The translations under genes and the position numbers were made by a program. From Acidobacteriaceae bacterium (GTDB lineage Bacteria > Acidobacteriota > Terriglobia > Terriglobales > Acidobacteriaceae), in assembly GCA_003134995.1 (NCBI GenBank), contig PLDC01000015.1, positions 1 to 64,000 of the forward strand: a stretch of DNA of 64,000 nt. Direction: 5' to 3'. The notes beneath the pieces are model-generated. The model was given only the letters and a program-made list of their open reading frames with translations, searched no databases and was not told the origin of the DNA. Positions 31,995 through 41,958 of the stretch are shown here, in pieces; the stretch's first letter is position 1, and every line of letters starts with the position of its first letter.

Positions 31995-33328
31995 TAAAAC
32001 TTGGAATGCTCGTCGTGATAGTGTTCGCTTTTCTTGTGATGGGAGTGGTGTCGCAGGTATCGGCCGTCGGTACCGGGCGCGAAGAAAAACCTTCAGCTCC
32101 TACTTTTTATAAGGATGTAGTTCCGATCCTGCAGAATAAATGCCAGAGCTGCCACAGGGTTGGAGAAGCTGCGCCGATGCCGCTGGTGACTTACGAGCAA
32201 ACGCGGCCATGGGCGGGGAAGATTGCTGCCGCCGTCGAAATGAGAATGATGCCGCCTTGGTTTGCGGATTCGAGGTACGGGCATTTTGCAAACGATCCAT
32301 CATTGAGTGAGCAGCAGATTGCGACGATTGCGGCGTGGGCAAAGGATGGAGCGCCGGCGGGGGACGCGCACGATGCGCCTGCGCCACGGATTTGGAGTGA
32401 AGGGTGGAATATTCCGCAGCCGGATTTGGTCGTGAAGATGCCCAAGCCGGTGTAGATTCCAGCGCGCGGCGAGGTGGAATATACGTACGAGATTGTGCCC
32501 ACCTATTTTTCGGAGGACAAATGGGTGCAGATGGTGGAAGTGCGGCCGTCGAGTGCGGCGCATGTGCACCATGCGGTGGTGTACATCCGGCCTCCGGATT
32601 CGCTGTGGTTGCGGCATGCCCCGGTGGGCGAGCCTTTCACCGCGTCGATGTTGACGGATCCCGAAGAACGGCGGGAGGCGCACGAGACTACCAGCGATCT
32701 GCTGCTGGTGTATGCGCCGGGGAGTGCGCCGGACCGGTGGGCAGATGGCATGGCGAAGTTTGTGCCGGCGGGATCGGATCTGGTGTTTCAGATGCATTAC
32801 ACGACGAACGGCGAAGCGGCGAGTGATGAGACCAGCGTTGGGATGGTATTTGCGAAGAGTCTGCCGAGGCAACGAGTGATTACCCTGCAGTTGAACAATC
32901 ATGCGCTGATTATTCCGCCGGGGGCGGACGATTTTCGCGTGGAAGTGCAGGGAACATTACCGAACGATGCGACTTTGCTGAGTCTGTTTCCACATATGCA
33001 CCTGCGCGGAAAACGCTTTGAATACGACATTATGCATGATGACGGAAGCGTGGAGATGCTGCTGCGGGTGAATTATCACTTTCACTGGCAGTTGAGTTAC
33101 AAGCTGGCTGAGCCGCGAGAGTTGAAGGCTGGGACAAAGCTGCGGGCGGTGGCGTGGTATGACAATTCGAAGAACAATCCGCACAATCCCGATCCGGAGA
33201 AGACGGTGACTTGGGGTGATCAGACTTCGCAGGAAATGATGGTGGGATTTTTTGATGTGGCGGTGCCTGCGGGGATGGATAAATGGAAGTTTTTTATCCG
33301 GCATGGAGCGGGAGCAAAAACTCAGTGA
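31991..33328 (+). pseudogene. Secreted cytochrome c / PHM-like copper monooxygenase-like protein, interrupted by TAG
   Basis: Reading from GTG at 31991: a membrane anchor or signal (MLVVIVFAFLVMGVVS), a haem-binding CQSCH, then IWSEGWNIPQPDLVVKMPKPV followed by TAG at 32453-32455. The same frame continues immediately with IPARGEVEYTYEIVPTYF and reads to TGA at 33326. The second half shows HVHHAVVY, FQMHYTTNG and PHMHLRGKRFEY, the His/Met motifs of type II copper ascorbate-dependent (PHM-fold) domains. Intact relatives have the two halves in one protein, so TAG is an in-frame nonsense. Substitution of a Glu/Gln codon is the simplest explanation. It may be a pseudogene, or the second half could be translated from an internal start. 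Both ends use GTGA overlaps with neighbours, showing a former tight operon. Confidence 0.75.
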
Positions 33329-35187
33329 TCGGCTCGCTACGCTCGCCGGGACGGCCGAAGCGGCCGTCCCCACCTGGGTCTAAGGCTGCTTACTGGGCTG
33401 TGGCCGCCGTGTTTCTGGCGGTTTATGTGGGATCGATGTTCACTCCGGGGTTGCTGGATGATGCCGACAGCACGCACGCGGAGGCCGCGCGCGAGATGGT
33501 CGCGACGGGAGATTACGTCACACTGCACGTGAATGGCGTGCGGTATTTGGAGAAGGCTCCGCTACCGTATTGGCTGGTGGCGTTCAGTTACAAAGTTTTG
33601 GGAGTGAACGAATTCAGCACGCGGTTGCCGATGGTGTTGTCGGTGATGCTGCTGGGAGTGTTGGGATTTTTGTGGGGGCGTCGCGCATTTGGAGAACGAA
33701 CAGGGGTTTATGCGGGACTGTTTGTTTACGCCTGCGCCGGGGTTTTCTTGTTCACGCGGGTGCTGATTCCTGAAGTGCTGTTGAGCTTGCTGATTGCCGC
33801 GGCACTTTATTTTTTCCTGACTGCGCTCGAGCCAAGCGCCGAGGTCTGGAGATGGTACGCGGGATACGCGATGATGGCGTTGGGCGTACTGACCAAGGGA
33901 CTGATCGCATTGGCGTTTCCGTGTGGAGCGGCGTTTTTCTTCCTGCTGATTACGGGAGAATGGCGACGGTGGCGGGAGTTCCGGCTGATTTCAGGGCTCG
34001 CGCTTTTTCTAGCGATTGCCGCGCCCTGGCACATTCTGGCGGGTTTGCGGAATCCGGGTACGGCCGAGCATCATGGCTTTTTCTGGTTTTATTTTGTGAA
34101 TGAACATTTCCTGCGATTCCTGGGGAAGAGGTATCCGCGGGATTACAACAAACTTCCGGCGGCGCTTTATTGGTCGCTGCATCTTGTGTGGTTGTTCCCG
34201 TGGAGTTTTTATTTGCCGGCAGCGGTGAAGATCGCAGTCGAGGAGTGGCGAAGTCGACGCAGCGCTGGCTCGAGTGAGGATGTGCGGAAGGGAAGCGATT
34301 TTGCTTCGCGGACGCGGCTGCTGTGCTGGATTTGGGCGGGATTAGTGCTGATCTTTTTTGCCATCTCGACCAACCAGGAGTACTACACGTTTCCAGCGTA
34401 CTTGCCGATCTTGCTATTGCTGGCAGACGGCGTAGCGCGATGCGAGCGAGTGGAGTGTGAAGAAGGAGTTCGCGCTGGTTGGCTGACAACTTCTGCGGGA
34501 TTGCTGGCTGTGATTGGAGTTGTGGCCAGCGCCGCGCTGGCGGTGGGTTTGTGGCAGTCGCGGAACTTGCCGTTCGAGCCGGACATTGGGCGCTTGCTGA
34601 GCGAGCAAGATACAAGCGCGTATACGCTTTCGACCTCGCACATGCTGGATTTAAGTTACGCATCGTTTGCTGCGCTGCGCTTGCCGGCTATGTTGGCAGC
34701 GGTGGTGTTGCTGGTGGCTCCGTTGACGTCATTTATTTTGCGCTGGTGCCGGCGACACTACGCTGCGACTTGGGCGCTGGCGGCGGGATTTGCGGTGTTC
34801 CTGGTGGCGGCGCACATTTCGCTAGCGCGATTCGGTCCGTATCTTTCGTCGAGGCAGTTGGCGCAGGAAATCGCGGCGCGAGCGCGACCGGACGATAAGG
34901 TGATGATTTATGGCGATCAGGCTTTTGGATCGTCATTGCTGTTTTATTTGCGTCGGCCGATCGATCTGGTCGAGGGGCGGACTACTTCGATGTGGTTTGG
35001 TTCGACGTTTGCGGATGCGCCTAAGATCTATTTGAGCGACGCAGACTTGCAGCAGGACTGGGCCGGCAGCGGGCGGGTATTCTTGTTTGTGCCGTCGTAC
35101 GAAAAGGCAAGAGTAGATGCGCTCTTGCCGGAAAAGTTTGTGGTCGCAGAAGTCTCGGGGAAGTATGTGTACAGTAATCAGCCGTGA
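33325..35187 (+). CDS. ArnT/PMT-like glycosyltransferase (GT39/83)
   Basis: 620 residues from GTG at 33325 with many membrane helices. After the first helix, the loop LLDDADSTHAEAAREM contains the paired acidic residues typical of the ArnT/PMT family, and LHVNGVRYLEKAPLPYW matches the next conserved part. These enzymes transfer sugars from a polyprenyl phosphate carrier to lipid A, proteins or other acceptors on the periplasmic side. The first 18 residues are encoded by a CCGGGACGGCCGAAGCGG repeat (33331-33374), so the functional start may be later. GTGA overlap with the preceding gene. Confidence 0.8.
   Translation: MIGSLRSPGRPKRPSPPGSKAAYWAVAAVFLAVYVGSMFTPGLLDDADSTHAEAAREMVATGDYVTLHVNGVRYLEKAPLPYWLVAFSYKVLGVNEFSTRLPMVLSVMLLGVLGFLWGRRAFGERTGVYAGLFVYACAGVFLFTRVLIPEVLLSLLIAAALYFFLTALEPSAEVWRWYAGYAMMALGVLTKGLIALAFPCGAAFFFLLITGEWRRWREFRLISGLALFLAIAAPWHILAGLRNPGTAEHHGFFWFYFVNEHFLRFLGKRYPRDYNKLPAALYWSLHLVWLFPWSFYLPAAVKIAVEEWRSRRSAGSSEDVRKGSDFASRTRLLCWIWAGLVLIFFAISTNQEYYTFPAYLPILLLLADGVARCERVECEEGVRAGWLTTSAGLLAVIGVVASAALAVGLWQSRNLPFEPDIGRLLSEQDTSAYTLSTSHMLDLSYASFAALRLPAMLAAVVLLVAPLTSFILRWCRRHYAATWALAAGFAVFLVAAHISLARFGPYLSSRQLAQEIAARARPDDKVMIYGDQAFGSSLLFYLRRPIDLVEGRTTSMWFGSTFADAPKIYLSDADLQQDWAGSGRVFLFVPSYEKARVDALLPEKFVVAEVSGKYVYSNQP
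33331..33374. repeat. GCCGGGACGGCCGAAGCGGCCGTCCCC repeat at a gene 5' end
   Basis: GGGACGGCC...GGCCGTCCC inverted repeat preceded by GGCTCGCTACGCTCG. Related copy at 14398-14450 with GGGACGGACG...CGTCCGTCCC. Confidence 0.7.
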
Positions 35188-35199
35188 TGGGTAAAGCTT

Positions 35200-35245
35200 G
35201 AATCGCGGAGTTCGCGGAGAAGAGCCGCGGAGATTGCGGAGATCC
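35200..35245. repeat. GCGGAGTTCGCGGAGAAGAG repeat, copy 2
   Basis: ATCGCGGAGTTCGCGGAGAA then GAGCCGCGGAGATTGCGGAG. Same family as 22545-22605, again just before a gene start. Confidence 0.7.
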
Positions 35246-35286
35246 TGTATTTCTTGTTCCTACATTTCTTGTTGAGGCTTTCATCG

Positions 35287-36459
35287 ATGAAGAGGAAACT
35301 GGCGTTGGCTTTTGGGTTGATCGCTTTTCTGGTTACTGGTGGGGCGGTGATGGAAGTTGCGAAGGCGCAGGCCGCCGGAAGTGCGCAGGCCCCCGGGGGT
35401 GCGGCGGGGCCGAAGAAGGCTGAGGAGCAATATAAGAATATCCAGGTGCTGAAGGGCATTCCGGCGGATCAATTGATTCCTTCGATGCAGTTCGTCACGG
35501 CATCCCTGGGTGTGGAGTGCGAGTTTTGCCATGTGCAAGGCGCGTTCGAGAAGGATGATAAGAAGCCGAAGCAGACGGCGCGAAAGATGATGGAGATGAT
35601 GTTCGCCATCAACAAAGATAACTTTGAAGGCCATCGCGAAGTGACTTGCTATTCTTGCCACCGGGGCAGCCCTAATCCGGTTGGCACGCCGGTGGTGATG
35701 GCGGAAGAGCCGAAGCTGGGCGCTGGTGAAGCGAGGCCTGAAGAAAAGAAGAGCGACGGCACGAACGGGAAAGAGGCAAATGGGCCATCTGCCGACCAGT
35801 TCTTCGACAAGTATCTGCAAGCCGTGGGCGGCAGCGCTGCGATCGACAAGGTTACGAGCCGTGTGATGACGGGCACGATCACCTTCGGAGACAGGAACGT
35901 GCCGATCGATATTTACTCGAAGGAGCCGGATAAGCGGATATCGTTCACGCACACGCCCGACGGAGACAGCGTGACGGCTTTCAACGGTCACGAAGGCTGG
36001 TTGGGTTTTCCGGGGCGCCCGCCGCGCGAAATGCATGGGCCAGACATCGACGCGGCAGCGATGGATGCTGACCTTCATTTTGCGGCGCATCTGAAGGGGA
36101 TGTTCAGCGAGGCGCAAGTGCAAGGCACGGAGAAGATCGGTGAGCATGACGCGTACCTCGTGGTCGGGAAGCGCGAGGGAAAGCCTCCACTGAAATTGTA
36201 TTTTGACGCGCAATCTGGATTGCTCGTGAGGCTGGTTCGATATGGAGAGACCCCGTTGGGGCAAATGCCTACGCAAATCGACTATGCGGACTATCGCGAT
36301 GCGGGCGGGGTAAAGATTCCGTTCCGATGGACGCTGGCACGGCCGAGTGGGCGGTTCACGATTCAGGTGAGCGAGGTCAAAGAGAATGTTCCGGTGGATG
36401 ATGGGAAGTTTGTCAAGCCGGCAGCGCCTCCAGACGAAAAGAAAGGGGCGGCTCACTAG
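35287..36459 (+). CDS. Dihaem c-type cytochrome, photosynthetic-reaction-centre cytochrome-like
   Basis: 390 residues from ATG at 35287 (basic MKRKLALAFG and a signal peptide LIAFLVTGGAVMEVAKAQA). Two haem motifs, CEFCH and CYSCH, lie about 50 residues apart, with MMEMMFAINKDNF between them; this arrangement is common in acidobacterial cytochromes annotated as reaction-centre cytochrome-like. The C-terminal half (from FFDKYLQAVGG) is a beta-rich domain with repeated strands such as YFDAQSGLLVRLVRY, like a lipoprotein-carrier fold. Probably periplasmic electron carrier; redox partner unknown. Confidence 0.75.
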   Translation: MKRKLALAFGLIAFLVTGGAVMEVAKAQAAGSAQAPGGAAGPKKAEEQYKNIQVLKGIPADQLIPSMQFVTASLGVECEFCHVQGAFEKDDKKPKQTARKMMEMMFAINKDNFEGHREVTCYSCHRGSPNPVGTPVVMAEEPKLGAGEARPEEKKSDGTNGKEANGPSADQFFDKYLQAVGGSAAIDKVTSRVMTGTITFGDRNVPIDIYSKEPDKRISFTHTPDGDSVTAFNGHEGWLGFPGRPPREMHGPDIDAAAMDADLHFAAHLKGMFSEAQVQGTEKIGEHDAYLVVGKREGKPPLKLYFDAQSGLLVRLVRYGETPLGQMPTQIDYADYRDAGGVKIPFRWTLARPSGRFTIQVSEVKENVPVDDGKFVKPAAPPDEKKGAAH

Positions 36460-36535
36460 AGGCGTGATTACGCGATTACGTTGGTCACGGTCGGGCGCAT
36501 AAAACTCCGGGTTAGGATGTTGCAAGGGGATGCAA

Positions 36536-36994
36536 ATGCGAATCGTGATCAGGCTGGCGGTTTTAGCGATGGCTGCTTCCGTAATCTTGGCGGCGCAGGC
36601 GCAACCCGGCGCCAGCGCCGTGGAGCAGCAATTGTTTGCTTCGGTAAATCAAGCGCGCCGGGCTCAGGGCTTGCCAGATTTGAAATGGAATGAAACGCTG
36701 GCAGCGGCAGCGCGGCGGCATGCCGGTTTGATGGCCCAACATGGTTCGGCGGAACATGGGTATGCTGGAGAGCCTACACTGGCTTCGCGGATCACGAAGG
36801 CCGGAGGACATTTTGTCTGGCTGGCGGAAAACGTAATTCAGGGCGCGAGCGCGGAGGGTATTCAAGAGGGATTCTTGAAATCTGCAAATCACCGCGCGAA
36901 CATGCTGGATTCGGATATGGACTCGATTGGCGTGGGAGTGGTTGAGCGCGGTGGGCAGCTGTTTGCGGTTGAAGATTTTTCCAAGGCGAAGTAA
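36536..36994 (+). CDS. Secreted CAP-domain (SCP/PR-1-like) protein
   Basis: 152 residues from ATG at 36536, which has AAGGGG 6 bases upstream; an ATG two codons earlier lies inside that site. Signal peptide ILAAQA. The CAP signature includes VNQARRAQGLPDLKWN, AAAARRHAGLMAQ, GHFVWLAENV and KSANHRANML. It is a single compact CAP domain. Bacterial CAP proteins are secreted, of unknown activity. Stands alone, no operon partner. Confidence 0.85.
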   Translation: MRIVIRLAVLAMAASVILAAQAQPGASAVEQQLFASVNQARRAQGLPDLKWNETLAAAARRHAGLMAQHGSAEHGYAGEPTLASRITKAGGHFVWLAENVIQGASAEGIQEGFLKSANHRANMLDSDMDSIGVGVVERGGQLFAVEDFSKAK

Positions 36995-37148
36995 CGAGCT
37001 TTATTTTCTTGTTTTCTGCAATAACAAATCCTGATGGGAACGATAAATAGTTTCGATTTCCGCGGAGCGGCTGCAGACGATAGAGTGAGCCTGCGGTGTT
37101 GTGTTCGCCTGGAGTTCGCTTGCGGAGGCACGAACTGAGAACAACATC

Positions 37149-37487
37149 ATGACGAAAGTGGAAGCGGTGATTCAGAACTCCAAGCTGGAAGCGGTGAAGA
37201 ACGCGCTGCACGAAATTGGCGTTGAGGGCATGACGGTGCTTGAGGTGAGAGGGCATGGGCGGCAAAAAGGGCATACTGAGGTCTACCGCGGCCGCGAATA
37301 TAGCGTGGACCTTATTCCCAAGACCAAGCTTGAGGTCGTGCTGGCGGATGCGATGGTGGAGAAGGCCGTGCAGGCCATTCTGACGGCGGCGCGCACGGGC
37401 AAGATCGGCGATGGAAAGATTTTTCTGACGCGCGTGGACGAAGCGATTCGCATCCGCAATGAGGAGCGCGGCGAGGGAGCATTGTAG
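37149..37487 (+). CDS. glnB: PII nitrogen regulatory protein
   Basis: 112 residues from ATG at 37149. PII signals glutamine/2-oxoglutarate status. The T-loop KGHTEVYRGREYSVDLIPK carries Tyr51 equivalent (in REYSV), the uridylylation site, and the C-terminal TGKIGDGKIFL is the second PROSITE-type signature. The ORF extends upstream but only this Met gives the family N-terminus. glnD follows 78 bases later, consistent with a PII and its uridylyltransferase. GlnB versus GlnK cannot be separated; no amtB is adjacent. Confidence 0.95.
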   Translation: MTKVEAVIQNSKLEAVKNALHEIGVEGMTVLEVRGHGRQKGHTEVYRGREYSVDLIPKTKLEVVLADAMVEKAVQAILTAARTGKIGDGKIFLTRVDEAIRIRNEERGEGAL

Positions 37488-37565
37488 GGCTCAACATTGA
37501 GCGAGCATTCTACCGGGACGCGACCGGACGGCATCTTAGCGGGCATCGATTCATGATCCATCGTC

Positions 37566-40163
37566 ATGACGGCAGCGTCTTCACTGATCAGTGAACTGCG
37601 GGGTTCTCTCGCCGAGGAGTCGGCGCGCATGGAGCGCGACTTCACGGCGACGGGGGACGGTGGTGCCGCGGTTGCGCACCGCACGCGGCTCATCGAAGAT
37701 ATTCTAAAGCGGCTGTGGCACGATTTGGTGTCGGCTGACGAAGCGGGGCCGCGAGACTTCACGCTGGTGGCGACCGGAGGTTTTGGGCGCGGCTGGCTCT
37801 TTCCTTATTCTGATATTGATTTGCTTTTTCTCTATGCCGACCGTCACGGCGAAGAAATTCACAAAGAGGCAATCCGGCGATTCTCGCAAGAACTGTGGGA
37901 CCTGAAACTCAAGCTGAGCCCTGCATCGCGGATGCTTTCGGAATGCGATCGCTTTGATCCAAATAACACTGAATTCACCATCTCTCTTCTGGATTGCCGC
38001 TACCTGGCGGGCGACCGTGAATTGTTCGCGCGGCTTCACGATAAAGTGATCCCAAAGCTGGTGATGCGGGAAGCGAAACCGCTGCTGCAGGGGTTGGCTG
38101 AGATGACGCACGAGCGGCATCGAAAGTTCGGGCAGACAGTGTTCCATCTCGAGCCGAATTTGAAAGAGACTCCAGGCGGGTTGCGCGATTACAACGTGGC
38201 TTGCTGGCTGGCGCTGATTTCGGCGATGGGAAAGCTGGGCGACTGGCCCGACGCCAGTTTGCTGCGGCAGCCTGTGCGGAAGCAGTTGGATGCGGCTTTG
38301 GAATTTCTGATGGCGGCGCGGTGTTTTCTGCATTTCCGGCATGGGCGCGATGACAATGCGTTGAGCTGGGAAGCGCAAGATGAAGCGGCGGCGCGGAGAA
38401 TTGGTGCGCCGGATGCGGCCGATCTCACCGCGGCGGATTGGATGCGGATTTACTTCGGCCATGCGCGGGCCGTGCAGCGCACCGTGATCCAGTTGTTGGA
38501 GGAGATTCCGGAGGCTTGGTCTTCGCTGCGGCGGCAATTTCAGGGCTGGAAGTCGCGACCATCGAGTCCCGATTTTTCCGTGGTGGATGGAATGATTTTT
38601 CTGCAGCAGTCATCTTCGCTGCGCGATCCTGAGATGTTGTTGCGCTTGTTTCATTTTATGGCGCATCACGGATTGAAGCTGAGCGCGACCACGGAGCACC
38701 GAATCGAGCAGGAGCTTCCGGCGCTGGCAGTGACTCCACCGCGTGGAGCGGAACTATGGCTCTATCTGCAGGAGACGTTGCTGCAGCCGCATGCCGCCGA
38801 AGCTTTGCGGGCCATGCATTCGCTGCGCTTGCTCACATTGCTGCTGCCGGAACTGAAGCCGATTGATTCGCTGGTGGTGCGGGATTTCTATCATCGCTTC
38901 ACCGTGGACGAGCACTCGATCCTGGCGATTGAAAGTTTGCACCGGCTGAAGGAATCAAAATCGGAATGGGACAAGCGGTATTCGGAATTGCTGGGAGAGT
39001 TGGAAGATCCGGAGTTGCTTTACCTCGCTCTGCTGCTGCATGACACAGGCAAAGGAGTGCCGGGTAGTAATCACGTAGAGGCAAGCCTGGAGATCGCCGG
39101 CCGCTGCCTTGACCGGCTGGATGTGGAAGCGGATGAGCGCGCGGCGGTGTTGTTTCTGATTGGGAACCATCTGGAGATGTCGGCGCAACTGCGCCGGGAT
39201 ATTTTCAATCCGGAGACAGTGGCGGCATTTGCGGAGAAAGTGGGCACGCCAGAACGGCTGAAGATGCTGTGCCTGCTGACATACGCGGACATTAAAGCCG
39301 TGAATCCGGAGGCGCTGACGCCGTGGAAGGCGGAGAATGTGTGGCAGCTCTACATCGGCGCCGCGAACTACCTAAACCGGAGCGCGGACCAGCGCGTGCA
39401 CGATGCGAACGGGGAGAAGTTGGCGCGGCTGCGCAGCCTGGCCCCGGTTACGGGCATCAAGTTCAAGGATTTTGTGGAGGGGTTTCCGCAGAGATATTTG
39501 CGCGTACATTCCGCCGAAGAAGTGATGCGGCACATGTCGATGGGGGAGGAGTTTAGCCACGATGCCGTGCAGGTGGACCTGAAGCGTGGCCGGCATTGGT
39601 ACGAGCTGACTCTGGTCACTAAAGACCGTGCGTCGTTGTTTGCCACTTTGACGGGAGTGCTAGCGGCGTGGGGCATGAACATCGTGAAAGCGCACGCCTT
39701 TTCTAACCAGGCCGGAACCGTGGTGGATACCATCTACTTCACCGACCGATTTCGCACGCTGGAGCTGAATTTATCGGAGTGGGACAGATTCAAGCGGAGC
39801 ATCATCGCGGTTCTCGCCGGGGAAGCGGATTTGGATAAGATGCTGCGCGACCGCCAGCGTGGGGAGAAAAGTCTTCGAGTGAAAGTTGTGGTGGCGACGC
39901 GGATTGATTTTGACGACGAATGCTCGTCGAGCAGTACGCTGCTGCAGGTGATTGCGCAGGACCGGCCGCGACTGTTGCACCGGATCAGTTCGTGCTTGTC
40001 GCGGCAGAAGTGCAACATCGAGATCGCCTTGATCGATACCGAGGGACAGATGGCGATTGACGCGTTTTATTTGACTTCCGGGGGAAAGAAGCTGACGGCG
40101 GAACACCAGAAGAAAGTGGAAAAGGCTTTAGCGGATGAGTTGAAGAGCCTAGAGAGCGGATGA
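37566..40163 (+). CDS. glnD: Protein-PII uridylyltransferase/uridylyl-removing enzyme
   Basis: 865 residues. The nucleotidyltransferase domain has GGFGRGWLFPYSDIDLLF (Asp pair); the HD domain has LLHDTGKGVPGSNHVE; two C-terminal ACT domains follow (KDRASLFATLTGV and QDRPRLLHRISSC). GlnD uridylylates PII when glutamine is low and removes UMP when it is high. Full length for the family. Adjacent to glnB in the same direction; the two form a direct partner pair. Confidence 0.96.
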   Translation: MTAASSLISELRGSLAEESARMERDFTATGDGGAAVAHRTRLIEDILKRLWHDLVSADEAGPRDFTLVATGGFGRGWLFPYSDIDLLFLYADRHGEEIHKEAIRRFSQELWDLKLKLSPASRMLSECDRFDPNNTEFTISLLDCRYLAGDRELFARLHDKVIPKLVMREAKPLLQGLAEMTHERHRKFGQTVFHLEPNLKETPGGLRDYNVACWLALISAMGKLGDWPDASLLRQPVRKQLDAALEFLMAARCFLHFRHGRDDNALSWEAQDEAAARRIGAPDAADLTAADWMRIYFGHARAVQRTVIQLLEEIPEAWSSLRRQFQGWKSRPSSPDFSVVDGMIFLQQSSSLRDPEMLLRLFHFMAHHGLKLSATTEHRIEQELPALAVTPPRGAELWLYLQETLLQPHAAEALRAMHSLRLLTLLLPELKPIDSLVVRDFYHRFTVDEHSILAIESLHRLKESKSEWDKRYSELLGELEDPELLYLALLLHDTGKGVPGSNHVEASLEIAGRCLDRLDVEADERAAVLFLIGNHLEMSAQLRRDIFNPETVAAFAEKVGTPERLKMLCLLTYADIKAVNPEALTPWKAENVWQLYIGAANYLNRSADQRVHDANGEKLARLRSLAPVTGIKFKDFVEGFPQRYLRVHSAEEVMRHMSMGEEFSHDAVQVDLKRGRHWYELTLVTKDRASLFATLTGVLAAWGMNIVKAHAFSNQAGTVVDTIYFTDRFRTLELNLSEWDRFKRSIIAVLAGEADLDKMLRDRQRGEKSLRVKVVVATRIDFDDECSSSSTLLQVIAQDRPRLLHRISSCLSRQKCNIEIALIDTEGQMAIDAFYLTSGGKKLTAEHQKKVEKALADELKSLESG

Positions 40164-40218
40164 GCCGCGGTTGCTGTCGCAACACAAGCATGAAGGTGTA
40201 CTATTTCCTGCTGATACC

Positions 40219-41514
40219 ATGACCACGCGACGGTTATTCATCTCCTCACTGTTGGTTCTCTCACTCTGTAGAATTTCTGCGGCGCAGACTCCATCTCAGA
40301 ACACAACACCGCACGCGATTGTGCTGCATGCCGCTCGTCTTCTGGATATCAAAGGCGGGCGCTTGGTGAAGCCGGGAGAAGTGCTGGTCGAGGGCGAACG
40401 GATCGTCGAGGCGGGTTCGTCGGTAAAACATCCAGCGGGCGCAGAGGTGATCGATTTAGGCGATCGCACACTTATGCCGGGACTGATCGACGCGCACGTG
40501 CATTTATTTCTGCATCCTGGAGCGGAAGATTTGCAGACGGTGCAGGAATCAGTGCCGCAACGCACGATCACGGCAGTGCTCGCAGCGCGCGATGATTTGA
40601 TGGCGGGTTTTACTGCGGAACGCGACATGGGAACCGAGGGCGCGGGGTCTGCCGACACCGCGGTTAGGAATGTGATCGACGACGGATTGATCCCGGGGCC
40701 GCGGCTGCGAATCAGCGGGAATGCGATCAATATTCTCGGAGGACATGAAGACGCGATTGGCTACAACCCGGCGCAACATGTGTTGTCGAATGCCGACTAT
40801 GCGAACAACGCCGCCGAATTGGTAGCGGTGATGCGGCAGCAATATAAGGAAGGCGCGGACTTCACCAAGATTTATGAAACTGGGCCAGACGAGGTGCGGG
40901 ACGGAAAGTTCTCCACGATTTATCAATACACGGAAGCGGAACTGAGGGTTGCGGTCGAGGAGGCGGCGAGAGCGGGCAAGCGTGTGGCGGTGCATGCCAC
41001 CGGTGAGCCGGGCACTCTGTTCGCGGCGCGGGCGGGAGTGGCGTCAATTGATCATGCCAACCAACTTGGCGACGAGACGATGCGGCTGATGCGCGAAAAA
41101 CAAATTTTCGCGGTACCGACCTTTACTATCTTCGAGTATTTTGCCGATCATGCGGAAACGCCGGCACGGGCCGCACATGAGCGCGAGATGCTCGACTTGA
41201 AGGTGCAGGATTTCCGCAAACAGGTCGCCGCGGGAGTGCCGATGGCCGTGGGTTCCGACGTAGGACCGTTTCCTCACGGCACGCAGGCAGAGGAATTTGT
41301 TCTGATGGTGAAGTACGGAATGTCGCCGCTAGCAGTCTTGCAGGCAGACCTGCTCAATGGCGCGAAGTTGCTGGGCTGGGATGGGCAGATCGGGGCGCTG
41401 GAGGCGGGCTATTTCGCCGATATCGTTGCAGTGCCCGGCGATCCGCTGCAGGACATCAGCGCGCTGCGCAATGTTTCGTTCGTGATGAAGGGCGGCGTGA
41501 TTTACAAGAAGTGA
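40219..41514 (+). CDS. Secreted metal-dependent amidohydrolase
   Basis: 431 residues from ATG at 40219, giving a signal peptide (LFISSLLVLSLCRISAAQ). Metal-binding DAHVHLFLHPG (HxH), a carboxylated-Lys-type position TKIYETG, VHATGE, SIDHAN and GSDVGPFPHG are the imidazolonepropionase-like amidohydrolase motifs. Such secreted enzymes in Acidobacteria may act on peptides or cyclic amides. Substrate unknown. Confidence 0.85.
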   Translation: MTTRRLFISSLLVLSLCRISAAQTPSQNTTPHAIVLHAARLLDIKGGRLVKPGEVLVEGERIVEAGSSVKHPAGAEVIDLGDRTLMPGLIDAHVHLFLHPGAEDLQTVQESVPQRTITAVLAARDDLMAGFTAERDMGTEGAGSADTAVRNVIDDGLIPGPRLRISGNAINILGGHEDAIGYNPAQHVLSNADYANNAAELVAVMRQQYKEGADFTKIYETGPDEVRDGKFSTIYQYTEAELRVAVEEAARAGKRVAVHATGEPGTLFAARAGVASIDHANQLGDETMRLMREKQIFAVPTFTIFEYFADHAETPARAAHEREMLDLKVQDFRKQVAAGVPMAVGSDVGPFPHGTQAEEFVLMVKYGMSPLAVLQADLLNGAKLLGWDGQIGALEAGYFADIVAVPGDPLQDISALRNVSFVMKGGVIYKK

Positions 41515-41567
41515 CGATCCACCTGCGTCCGCGCTCGAGCTGGCCTGAAGGCCTGAATTAATCCTGC

Positions 41568-41753
41568 CTACTGAATCGCGCTGCCGACTTGCGAGAACAC
41601 ATTGCCTGCGTTCACGCCAATCAGCTTGATCGTGCTCGCGACGATGACGAGAATGACTGCCATCATCACGGCATACTCGGCGACGTCCTGTCCTTCTTCA
41701 TTGGACCAAAGCAAATTTAACCAGAACGCGCTCGCGCGGAGTTGGCTTCGCAT
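41568..41753 (-). CDS. Flp/Fap-type pilin
   Basis: 61 residues from Met at 41753, the most likely start as the N-terminal stretch before it is not conserved. EEGQDVAEYAVMMAVILVIVASTI is the Flp pilin core: a Glu-containing processing region followed by a hydrophobic helix. Type IVb pili of the Tad system are built from such subunits. No tad/cpa genes are nearby, so it may be an orphan or partner of a locus elsewhere. Confidence 0.8.
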   Translation of the reverse strand: MRSQLRASAFWLNLLWSNEEGQDVAEYAVMMAVILVIVASTIKLIGVNAGNVFSQVGSAIQ

Positions 41754-41958
41754 TTGAGGCACGAAAATAGTGTGCGACAACCTCGAGCAAATCGGAATAG
41801 CTCTGATGAGGGAGGCACGAAGGTAACCATCCACACCACTGAATAAATCCCTGCGGTCCCGGGACAGAAGGCGGAGTCAAAACGCAGCGGTCCGCTCCTT
41901 GGGGAACCCACTATCTCGGATAAACTAGGAAGAGTCGGTTCTGGCATCCAAGGTAGAT

